Below, one piece after another: positions 1-6,548 of a stretch of DNA of 61,530 nucleotides. The translations under genes were made by a program, and so were the position numbers. The number at the start of each line of letters is the position of its first letter. The first letter of the stretch is position 1. The notes under the pieces were generated by a model. That model was not told the origin of the DNA. It did no database searches and saw only the letters and a list, made by a program, of their open reading frames with translations. Origin of the DNA: an uncultured Acidobacteriota bacterium (GTDB lineage: Bacteria > Acidobacteriota > Terriglobia > Bryobacterales > Bryobacteraceae); contig CAADGY010000187.1 of the NCBI GenBank assembly GCA_900696665.1, forward strand, positions 1-61,530, in the 5' to 3' direction.

Positions 1-924
1 GAAAAGAGCCTGGCGCTGATGCAGCCGTCGAGCAAGCAGTTCTTTCAAAAATCAGGATGCATTTCGTGCCATCACCAATCGATCGGCGCGCTTGCGGTGG
101 CGGCCGCGCGGGAGCGCGGGTTCACGGTCGACGAAGAGCTGGCGCGATATCAGGTCAAGGCCACAATCTCCATCGCGGCGCCTCATCGCGAGGCGCTGCT
201 GCAAGCGATACCGACGATTCCGGTGACGCCGATCGTGAGCAGCTATGCGCTGGCCGGTTTGGCCGCCGAACGCTATCCCGCCGATGAGACGACGGATGCG
301 CTTGTGATGGAACTGGCTGCGCGCCAAGCGTCCGACGGGTCCTGGCGTACGGACGAACAGAGACCGCCTCTTGAGCAGAGCCGCTTTACCTCCACGACGT
401 TGACGGTGCGGGCGCTCCAACTTTATGCACCTGCCGGACGGAAGCAGGAGTTCGACAAGAGAGTCGCGAAGGCAAGGGAATGGCTGGCCAACGCGCAGGC
501 GCATACCACGCAGGAGATGACGATGCGCCTTCTGGGGCTGGCCTGGACGAGAGCGGATCGTACTCAGCTAAAGGCTGCTGCTACAGCCCTGCTTTCCGGC
601 CAGCGCTCCGATGGCGGCTGGGCCCAACTGCCGGGGCTCGAAAGCGATGCCTATGCCACCGGTCAGGTGCTCTTCGCATTGCATGAAGCAGGCACCTTAA
701 AAGGTACGGACCCGCAGTATCGGACCGGAGTGCAGTTTCTGCTCCGCACCCAGCGGCCGGATGGGTCATGGCACGTCAAAAGCCGCGCGATGGGCTTCCA
801 GCCCTACTTCGAAAGCGGGTATCCGCACGGCCACGACCAATGGATCTCTTCAGCAGGCGCTGCCTGGGCTACCCTGGCGCTGGCCACGGCTGTAGAGCCG
901 CCGCGCACCCTCTCGCGGCGGTAA
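1..924 (+). CDS. Prenyltransferase/squalene-oxidase-repeat protein with a CxxCH motif, 5' end outside window
   Basis: The reading frame is open to the first base, so the true start lies upstream and 307 residues are visible. Repeated glutamine/tryptophan motifs such as SDGSW, SDGGW and PDGSW, spaced roughly 75-100 residues apart, are the mark of the alpha/alpha toroid of squalene cyclase and prenyltransferase beta subunits. Near the visible N-terminus there is a GCISCHH sequence, a CxxCH motif of the type that binds haem c. No cyclase DxDD motif is visible in this part, so I do not call it a cyclase. Similar CxxCH plus repeat proteins are frequent in Acidobacteria as secreted proteins of unknown role. 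It converges on hypB with a strong hairpin between them. Confidence 0.7.
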   Translation, partial: EKSLALMQPSSKQFFQKSGCISCHHQSIGALAVAAARERGFTVDEELARYQVKATISIAAPHREALLQAIPTIPVTPIVSSYALAGLAAERYPADETTDALVMELAARQASDGSWRTDEQRPPLEQSRFTSTTLTVRALQLYAPAGRKQEFDKRVAKAREWLANAQAHTTQEMTMRLLGLAWTRADRTQLKAAATALLSGQRSDGGWAQLPGLESDAYATGQVLFALHEAGTLKGTDPQYRTGVQFLLRTQRPDGSWHVKSRAMGFQPYFESGYPHGHDQWISSAGAAWATLALATAVEPPRTLSRR

Positions 925-943
925 AACCGGAGGCGCGTTGGAT

Positions 944-973
944 GCTCCCGGCCTCAGTGGTGGGGCCGGGAGC
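944..973. terminator. Perfect 10-bp GC-rich hairpin between convergent genes
   Basis: The arms GCTCCCGGCC (944-953) and GGCCGGGAGC (964-973) are exact reverse complements around a 10-base loop. The hairpin sits in the 55-bp gap between two converging genes, the expected place for a bidirectional terminator. There is no T-run on either side, so it may act as a barrier or an RNA 3'-end stabiliser rather than as a classical intrinsic terminator. Confidence 0.5.
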
Positions 974-979
974 GTGGTG

Positions 980-1648
980 TTACTTCTGTGCGGGCGTGAG
1001 TGATTCGATGTATTCCATCCACTCTTCCATTCCTTCGCCCGTCTTTGCCGAAACGCACAGCACACGAAGTCCGGGGCGCACGGCTTGAATATTCGCTCTT
1101 GCGGATTCGAGATCGAATTCAGCGGCTTCACACAAATCCATCTTCGTGATTACCGCGACGTCGGCGCCATTGAAGATCGCCGGATACTTCAGCGGCTTGT
1201 CTTCTCCTTCCGTCACGGACATCAGCACTGCACGTACGTCTTCACCCAAATCGTAAGAAGCGGGACAAACCAGGTTGCCGACATTCTCGATAAACAGATA
1301 GTCCACATCCGCGAGATGCCATTCTTCGAGCGAACTTCGAATCATGCTGGCATCCAGATGGCAGACCGTGCCGGTGACAATCTGTTTCACGGGCGCTCCA
1401 CTGCGCGCCAGGCGGACGGCGTCGTTCTCGGTCGCCAGGTCGCCAACCAGGGCTGCGACCCGGTAACGGCTGTTCATCCGCGACAGCGTGCTCTCCAGAA
1501 AACGCGTCTTCCCTGAGCCGGGACTGGACACGAGGCTGACCACCGCGATGCCTTCCCGCTGGAAACGTGCGCGGAGTTCCCGCGCTACCAGATCATTGTG
1601 CTTGAGCACGTTGCGCCGCACCTCAACCAGCCGCGGCTCGGGTTTCAT
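980..1648 (-). CDS. hypB: HypB, GTPase for nickel insertion into NiFe-hydrogenase
   Basis: HypB hydrolyses GTP while helping HypA deliver nickel to the large subunit of NiFe-hydrogenase in the cytoplasm. At 222 residues the protein has the P-loop SSPGSGKT near residue 40, the metal-site segment VCHLDASM, a later NLVCPASYDLGE segment and the guanine-specificity motif TKMD. The start at 1648 begins the sequence MKPEPRLVEV and forms a TGATG junction with the end of hypA, so the longer upstream frame is rejected. It lacks the N-terminal His-rich stretch and the CxxCGC motif of some HypB proteins, which suggests that it does not store nickel. No hydrogenase structural gene or other hyp gene lies in the window. 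Confidence 0.93.
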   Translation of the reverse strand: MKPEPRLVEVRRNVLKHNDLVARELRARFQREGIAVVSLVSSPGSGKTRFLESTLSRMNSRYRVAALVGDLATENDAVRLARSGAPVKQIVTGTVCHLDASMIRSSLEEWHLADVDYLFIENVGNLVCPASYDLGEDVRAVLMSVTEGEDKPLKYPAIFNGADVAVITKMDLCEAAEFDLESARANIQAVRPGLRVLCVSAKTGEGMEEWMEYIESLTPAQK

Positions 1649-1989
1649 CACTCCACCTCCAGCGCCGTAACCTGTAATTCCCGGCCTTCGATGACTTCCG
1701 CCGACGGAGTTCCGCACTGTGGACATTGGAACAACTGCACCGACGGAAGAGTGCGCCGCTCGCGGCAGGCAGGGCAAAAGACCACCACCGGAGCCTCGGT
1801 AATGACGAGCCGGGATCCCTCTAGCAGCGTACCCGCAGTTGCAATGTCGTAGGAGCCCGCCAGCGCTTCCGTTACCACGCCGGAGAGTTGACCCAGCGTC
1901 AGGTGGACCGCAACGACGCGAACGCCCCGGCGCTCGGCTTCTTCTTCGGCGAGTTCCACAATGCTGGTTGCGATGGAGAGCTCGTGCAT
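1648..1989 (-). CDS. hypA: HypA, nickel metallochaperone
   Basis: This 113-residue protein begins MHELSI, whose His2 is the nickel ligand of the HypA/HybF family. It carries a zinc ribbon made of CPAC and CPQC pairs near residues 73-92. Family length and architecture are complete. Start 1989 was chosen because of the family-invariant MHELS; longer frames upstream would run into the divergent gene. It is translationally coupled to hypB through a one-base stop/start overlap. Both genes point away from the M14 peptidase gene, and the divergent region between them holds an unusual nested inverted repeat at 2005-2056. Confidence 0.93.
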   Translation of the reverse strand: MHELSIATSIVELAEEEAERRGVRVVAVHLTLGQLSGVVTEALAGSYDIATAGTLLEGSRLVITEAPVVVFCPACRERRTLPSVQLFQCPQCGTPSAEVIEGRELQVTALEVE

Positions 1990-2004
1990 GAATGCTTCAG
2001 ATAT

Positions 2005-2056
2005 AACCATTTTCCCATATGTCCGGGGGTGCGCCCCCGGAGCGGATAAAATGGTT
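2005..2056. repeat. Nested inverted repeat in the hypA/M14 divergent promoter region
   Basis: The outer arms AACCATTTT (2005-2013) and AAAATGGTT (2048-2056) are perfectly complementary. Inside them a second perfect hairpin has arms TCCGGGGG (2022-2029) and CCCCCGGA (2034-2041) around a TGCG loop. If the peptidase gene starts at 2051, its ATG lies inside the outer right arm. In RNA this would bury the start codon; in DNA it could be an operator or cruciform. No matching second copy was noticed in this window. Confidence 0.7.
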
Positions 2057-3247
2057 GTTCTGCCGGTCATGCTCACACGCCGAACATTGTTCAGTGCCAT
2101 TTCTTCTGTGGCGATGGGTGCAGTTTCAGCCGCCGTGCGCATCGACGATGACATCCCTGGGGGCAACATCATCGTCGACGCGGTGGATGGCGATACCGTC
2201 TCCGTCCGCCAGGATCTCCGCGATACCGAGGGCAACTGGTTCTACTGGGCCTTCCGTGTGCAGGGCGCGGCCGGGCGCAAAATGACGTTTCGATTTCCGG
2301 GCCGGGCGCCCTTATCGGCGCTCGGGCCGGCGGTCAGCCTCGACCGCGGACGCACCTGGCAGTGGCTTGGCGCGGATTCCATCCACCAGGCATCCTTCAC
2401 GTATACGTTCCCGGCACGCGTGAAGGAGGTGCGGTTCTCCGTCAACATTCCCTATTTCGAAACCGATCTTGCACGTTTTCTCGACCGCCACCGCGGGAGC
2501 CCTTATCTCAAGGCCGGTGTTCTGGCGAAAAGCCGGAAGGGGCGTGATATCGAGATGTTGCGCGTGGGAAATCTCGAGAACCCCAAAATCCGCGCGATTC
2601 TGACGGCACGCCATCACGCCTGCGAATCGCTTGCCAGCTACAGCCTGGAAGGAATTCTCGCGGGCATCGTGAAGGGCACTGCTGGGAACTGGCTGCGTGA
2701 AAACACGGAATTCCTGGTTGTGCCCTTTATGGATAAGGACGGCGTGGAAGATGGCGATCAGGGTAAGAACCGCCGCCCGCATGATCACAACCGGGATTAC
2801 GGCGGAGAGAGCATACACCCGTCGGTGAAGGCCCTTCGCGAGTTGGCGTCAAAATGGCCGGACGGGCGATTGCGATTTGCAATGGATCTGCATTGCCCCT
2901 ACATCAGCGGTAAGGGTAATGAAGAGATCTACTTCGTCGGCTCGCGCCACCCGGAGATCTGGCGGGAGGTGGTGCGTTTTTCGAAAATACTCGAGTCCGT
3001 GCAATCCGGTCCGCTGGTTTACCGCGCGGACAATAACTTGCCATATGGCGAAGGATGGAACACGGACGCGAACACCAAAGGTCTCAAGAGCTTTGGTATG
3101 TGGGCCGCGGAGCAACCGGGCATCCGGTTTGCTTCCACAATAGAAATTCCATATGCGACGGCCGGCGGAACGGCGGTAACGGCCACATCCGCACGGGCGT
3201 TTGGAATCGATCTTGCAAGAGCGATAGGCCGTTATCTGGAGGGGTGA
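2051..3247 (+). CDS. Exported M14-family zinc carboxypeptidase-like protein
   Basis: The N-terminus has a twin-arginine-like TRRTLFSA segment followed by a hydrophobic stretch ending AVSAA, so export is expected. An N-terminal beta-rich segment of about 120 residues precedes the catalytic domain, an arrangement seen in cytosolic-carboxypeptidase-like M14 proteins. Zinc ligands are suggested by HHACES (HxxE pattern) and the later DLHCPY histidine. The glutamate of STIEIPY near the C-terminus is a candidate catalytic base. The start is uncertain: 2051 has a GGAG-like sequence upstream, while 2069 (MLTRRTLF) is the alternative. The gene ends 6 bp before the FAD oxidoreductase gene, so the two probably form one transcript. 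Confidence 0.75.
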   Translation: MVVLPVMLTRRTLFSAISSVAMGAVSAAVRIDDDIPGGNIIVDAVDGDTVSVRQDLRDTEGNWFYWAFRVQGAAGRKMTFRFPGRAPLSALGPAVSLDRGRTWQWLGADSIHQASFTYTFPARVKEVRFSVNIPYFETDLARFLDRHRGSPYLKAGVLAKSRKGRDIEMLRVGNLENPKIRAILTARHHACESLASYSLEGILAGIVKGTAGNWLRENTEFLVVPFMDKDGVEDGDQGKNRRPHDHNRDYGGESIHPSVKALRELASKWPDGRLRFAMDLHCPYISGKGNEEIYFVGSRHPEIWREVVRFSKILESVQSGPLVYRADNNLPYGEGWNTDANTKGLKSFGMWAAEQPGIRFASTIEIPYATAGGTAVTATSARAFGIDLARAIGRYLEG

Positions 3248-3253
3248 AGGGAA

Positions 3254-5230
3254 ATGCGTCGACGTGATTTGCTCAGCGGGTTAGGACTGGGTGGTTACTC
3301 TTTGGTGGTGCTGGCGGACCAGATCTCACAGGGGCCCTTGCCGCCTGTGAGCGAACGGCTTCGCCGCGAGTTTGACCGGATAGCGCCGCCGGACCCGCAG
3401 CGCCGGAAGGCGGAAGCGGAGCCCAACATGGCTGTCGTCGATCTGGAAACCGACGTTTTCATTGCCGGAGGCGGCCTCGCAGGCGTGTGCGCCGCCATCG
3501 CGGCGGCACGCAACGGCGCCAAAGTCGTACTTGTACAGGACCGTTCCCGGCTGGGTGGCAACTCCTCCAGTGAAGTGAAAATGCACGTCGTCGGCGCGAA
3601 CAGCCACAAGGGCCGGCCGGGTTGGCGTGAGGGCGGGCTGATTGAGGAGTTCCGTCTGGACGATGCGGCAAACAATCCGCAGCGTTGCTGGGAGCTTTGG
3701 GACCTGTTGCTCTACGACAAGGTTGTCAGCGAGCCGAACATCACGCTGCTGCTCGAGACCATTTTGTATTCGGCCACCATGCAAGGCAGCCGTATCGAGC
3801 AGGTGATGGCGCGATGCGACAAGAGCGAGCATCTGTACCGCATCAAGGCCGGGCTGTATGTCGACGCCACTGGCGACAGCCGTCTCGGCCTGGAAGCCGG
3901 GGCCGAGTACCGGACTGGCCGGGAGACGCGAAGCGAATTCAATGAATCGCTGGCGCCCGAAAAGGCCGACCAGGAAACCCTCGGCAGCAGCATTCTGTTC
4001 ACCTCGCGCCTGCATCGCAAACCGATGCCTTACACGCCGCCCAAATGGGCAAGGAAAGTCACGAAAGAGCATCTCCGCTTTCGCAAGGTCGGCCCGGAGA
4101 ATTGGGAGTATGGTTACTGGTGGATCGAGTGGGGCGGCGACAAGGATACGATTCGCGACAACGAGCGCATCCGGTTCGAACTGCTCTCGATTGTGACCGG
4201 CGTCTGGGACTACATCAAGAACAGCGGCGATTATCCGGACAGCTCGCATTGGGCGCTGGAATGGGTTGGCATGATGCCCGGCAAACGCGGCAGCCGGCGC
4301 CTGGTAGGCGACGTGATCCTTACGCAAGGGGACTTGATGAGGGGAACATGGCCAGATGCCGTGGCGATGGGCGGGTGGCCGATGGACGATCACCCGCCCG
4401 GAGGTTTTGACCGCTCGGATCTGCCGCCCAATACCGTCATCCGCACCGATGAAGTTTTCGATATTCCGCTGCGTGCACTCTACAGCCGGAATGTCACGAA
4501 CCTCATGATGGCGGGCCGGAACATCAGCGCCTCTCATGCCGCGTTTACCAGCACCCGTGTGATGGCGACCTGCGCATCCATCGGCCAGGCTGTCGGGACA
4601 GCAGCGGCGCTCTGCCGTGAGCGTGGCGTCACACCGCGTCAACTGGCGCGCGACCGTCAACTGGTCAGTGGCCTCCAGCAGTTGCTATTGCGCCAGGACC
4701 AGTCTATCCGCACGGTCTCCAATCACGATACACGCGATCTGGCGCGAACCGCGGCCATCAAGTCTTCCGGCGAAGTGGGCGAGGCCAAGGCGGCCCTGGT
4801 GACGGATGGAATCGACCGCGACATTCCACCGAATAAGAAAACGGGGAAGCCGGGCGAGGTACACCACTGGGCCGCAAAGCCGGACTCCCGGGAAGCCTGG
4901 ATCGAGTTGTCCTGGCGCCAGCCGCAACGGCTGCGCGAAGTGGTGCTGAAGTTCGATACCGGTTTTCAGCGGGAGCTAACGCTCTCGGCCTCGGACTCGA
5001 TCTCACGCGCCATCGTGCGCGCACCGCAACCGGAAACGGTTCGTGATTACACGGTGACCGTGACCGGAGCGGACGGCCGCCAGCGTACGGTAGCAACGAT
5101 AACAGGCAACCACCAGCGCTTGAATCGCATCACGTTCGAACCGGTCGATGCACTCGCCGTGCGGATTACCGCCACGAAGACGAACGGTGCGGAAGAAGTG
5201 CGGATCTTCGAAGTCCGCTGCTACGCGTGA
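3254..5230 (+). CDS. Secreted FAD-dependent oxidoreductase with C-terminal discoidin-like domain
   Basis: The protein has 658 residues. It starts MRRRDLLSGLGLG, a Tat-type leader, after a GAAGGGA ribosome binding site. A dinucleotide-binding motif FIAGGGLAGVCAA lies near residue 75, followed by RLGGNSSSE, typical of the FAD_oxidored (PF12831) family. A second FAD-contact motif lies near NLMMAGRNISASH. The last 140 or so residues read as a beta-sandwich like F5/8 type C (discoidin) domains, suggesting carbohydrate or surface binding. The family is common in heterotrophic Acidobacteria and Planctomycetes; the substrate is unknown. It is co-directional with the M14 peptidase. Confidence 0.8.
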   Translation: MRRRDLLSGLGLGGYSLVVLADQISQGPLPPVSERLRREFDRIAPPDPQRRKAEAEPNMAVVDLETDVFIAGGGLAGVCAAIAAARNGAKVVLVQDRSRLGGNSSSEVKMHVVGANSHKGRPGWREGGLIEEFRLDDAANNPQRCWELWDLLLYDKVVSEPNITLLLETILYSATMQGSRIEQVMARCDKSEHLYRIKAGLYVDATGDSRLGLEAGAEYRTGRETRSEFNESLAPEKADQETLGSSILFTSRLHRKPMPYTPPKWARKVTKEHLRFRKVGPENWEYGYWWIEWGGDKDTIRDNERIRFELLSIVTGVWDYIKNSGDYPDSSHWALEWVGMMPGKRGSRRLVGDVILTQGDLMRGTWPDAVAMGGWPMDDHPPGGFDRSDLPPNTVIRTDEVFDIPLRALYSRNVTNLMMAGRNISASHAAFTSTRVMATCASIGQAVGTAAALCRERGVTPRQLARDRQLVSGLQQLLLRQDQSIRTVSNHDTRDLARTAAIKSSGEVGEAKAALVTDGIDRDIPPNKKTGKPGEVHHWAAKPDSREAWIELSWRQPQRLREVVLKFDTGFQRELTLSASDSISRAIVRAPQPETVRDYTVTVTGADGRQRTVATITGNHQRLNRITFEPVDALAVRITATKTNGAEEVRIFEVRCYA

Positions 5231-5248
5231 TGGTTCAGCTTCTTGACC

Positions 5249-5694
5249 TCAGGGTGTGAGAATTTTCTCTTTCAGATTTTCAGGCGGCGAGTAGCTGAAA
5301 AATCTGCTGAGCCGGTCAGCGGCGGCTTGTAACGCGTTGGGGTCATCGATGGCCAGAAACGCGTTATCGCTCTTGCGGAAGCCGATCTTTTTACAAATCA
5401 GTTCGCGCTCGATCAAGTGATGGCCGTTAAGGTAGTACGCAGTCTGGAACGTCAGTGCGTATACCGGCAGCGTTGGCGTGTGATGATGCGGTAACCGGAA
5501 TCTTCGGTGGGGCATTCCGGCGCGCTGGAACGAAAGCCTGGTCCGGTTTCCATGCTCTTGAGAAGGAAGTACACTCCGAACCGACACCGAGGACAGCCCG
5601 CCGGCTCTCGAATCAGCGGATGCTCGGCGTCTTCAGAATTTCCAACATATTTGGGTAGAGTTAGAATAACATTAGCCGCATCCTGCGGCTCCAT
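5249..5694 (-). pseudogene. Frameshifted small hypothetical gene with a CPRC zinc-knuckle-like motif
   Basis: Two minus-strand frames join into one plausible protein. The upstream frame begins MEPQDAANVILTLPKY, contains GCPRCRFGVYF and ends TRQRCRYTH. The downstream frame continues YALTFQTAYYLNGHHLIERE and runs to the stop at 5249. The join falls at a TATA sequence at 5460-5463: removing one TA gives TRQRCRYALTFQ with no stop. Codon use on both sides looks coding. The gene is therefore either disrupted by a TA duplication or affected by an assembly error. The 5' end is doubtful, because the presumed start at 5694 is only 5 bp from the divergent gene at 5700. No function is recognised. Confidence 0.45.
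5674..5690. promoter_or_regulatory. 7-bp hairpin AGCCGCA-TCC-TGCGGCT upstream of the small plus-strand gene
   Basis: The arms AGCCGCA (5674-5680) and TGCGGCT (5684-5690) pair perfectly over a 3-base loop. The hairpin ends 10 bases before the ATG at 5700, which has no visible ribosome binding site. It could control translation initiation or be an operator between the divergent genes. Confidence 0.35.
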
Positions 5695-5699
5695 CTGAC

Positions 5700-5927
5700 A
5701 TGGATTCTCAAAAAGCCATCGGACGTCCGCCGGAAGACCTTTCGTTGACGGAACGCACCGCTTTTGCGGGAAAAACCATCGCCCTCGAGATCTATTCACC
5801 GCAAACCCTGCCAGTGCGCCGCATCGAGGCGATTGGGGACTCTCCGGAAGAATGTGCTCGTGCGTTGATGGAGCGCGGACTCGACCCGCGGAAATTCGAG
5901 CTGATCTCGCTGGCCCCGCCTTATTGA
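5700..5927 (+). CDS. Small conserved-looking hypothetical protein (75 aa)
   Basis: This is a compact, soluble protein with no signal peptide or membrane segment. The core, with TIALEIYSPQTLPVRRIEAI followed by an aspartate/glutamate-rich helix and ending RKFELISLAPPY, has the regular composition of a real protein rather than a shadow frame. No domain is recognised. The ATG at 5700 lacks a Shine-Dalgarno sequence. A TTG at 5742 or so could be an alternative start. Its 3' end overlaps the end of the convergent peptidase gene by 7 bp. Confidence 0.6.
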   Translation: MDSQKAIGRPPEDLSLTERTAFAGKTIALEIYSPQTLPVRRIEAIGDSPEECARALMERGLDPRKFELISLAPPY

Positions 5928-6412
5928 CCGGCCTCGGCTCCGATGCGGGATAGCGTTGCCGGCGCCGGCGGGCGTTCTTTATCCAGGTTCATCAAGGCTT
6001 CTGCAATGCGGGTCACCACGCGCTCTTCGTCCGCCTTCTTCGAACTGTCTTTCGGCAGGACCGAAAGCTGAAGATGCAACAACTCATGGACAATCGTCAT
6101 TTCGATATCGCGGGGTATTTTCGCCAGAGGCAGATCGTAATCGACGGGATCGAGCACGCGGATGGTGGCCGTCCGGGCTGTACTGTTCCAGCGCAGGTTT
6201 CCGAGTGTGTCGGGCTTCAGCTCCCAACTTCGGACGATCCGGAGTTCAACCTTCCAATCTTCCAGGCTGAGCCGCTTCTGCCAGACGCGAAGCCACTCTT
6301 CAGCCTGTAATTGACTCACCAGAGCAACGGAATCGTCAATTCTCTCCCCGGAGGGGGAAGCTCCGAAGGCTGTCACCGCTGCAGCCAGAAAAATAGCCGG
6401 CCAGAATTGCAT
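5921..6412 (-). CDS. Secreted SprT/gluzincin-like putative metallopeptidase
   Basis: The 163-residue protein has a signal peptide (MQFWPAIFLAAAVTAFGAS) and an HExxH zinc motif in TIVHELLHLQL near residue 112. A tryptophan-rich segment, EEWLRVWQKRLSLEDWKVEL, precedes it, as in small predicted SprT-like peptidases. No third ligand can be assigned with certainty. On the minus strand a TATATT box lies exactly six bases before the ATG, suggesting a leaderless transcript. This box overlaps the TATAAT box of the divergent glycosyltransferase gene. Confidence 0.65.
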   Translation of the reverse strand: MQFWPAIFLAAAVTAFGASPSGERIDDSVALVSQLQAEEWLRVWQKRLSLEDWKVELRIVRSWELKPDTLGNLRWNSTARTATIRVLDPVDYDLPLAKIPRDIEMTIVHELLHLQLSVLPKDSSKKADEERVVTRIAEALMNLDKERPPAPATLSRIGAEAGQ

Positions 6413-6418
6413 TTTAAA

Positions 6419-6426
6419 AATATAAT
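6419..6426. promoter_or_regulatory. Overlapping divergent -10 boxes (TATAAT plus strand, TATATT minus strand)
   Basis: TATAAT reads on the plus strand at 6421-6426 and TATATT on the minus strand at 6419-6424, within an AT-rich island in otherwise GC-rich DNA. No convincing -35 element is visible on either side. The minus-strand box is 6 bases before an ATG. The plus-strand box would give a leader of about 90 bases before the glycosyltransferase. Confidence 0.45.
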
Positions 6427-6457
6427 CTTACCTCAAATGCCCGGATTAAAACACAGT

Positions 6458-6548
6458 AAGTGCCAGGTACTTCGAGGGGAAAGTCAACCCCATTTGGGGG
6501 GAGGAGGAGTCACTGATTTGAGAGATTGCCGAGGAGTAGTCCACTACT
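6458..6548 (+). promoter_or_regulatory. Structured leader with mutually exclusive hairpins before the NfrB-like gene
   Basis: A 6-bp hairpin spans 6458-6472 (AAGTGC pairing with GGTACTT, one G-U). Then GGGG (6476-6479) can pair with CCCC (6488-6491), or that same CCCC can pair with GGGG (6496-6499). The second option covers the start of the purine-rich GGGAGGAGGAG ribosome binding site. A further perfect dyad, AGTAGT-CC-ACTACT, lies at 6535-6548. The arrangement looks like a translational switch, but I do not recognise a known riboswitch class. Confidence 0.4.

Noticed and set aside
3326..4660. Minus-strand 444-codon frame
   Set aside because: It is a shadow of the FAD oxidoreductase gene in GC-rich DNA with no recognisable domain.
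6430..6525. Known cyclic-di-GMP (GEMM) riboswitch
   Set aside because: The conserved GEMM tetraloop-receptor and CRGGCAAACC-like blocks are not seen; only generic alternative hairpins are.
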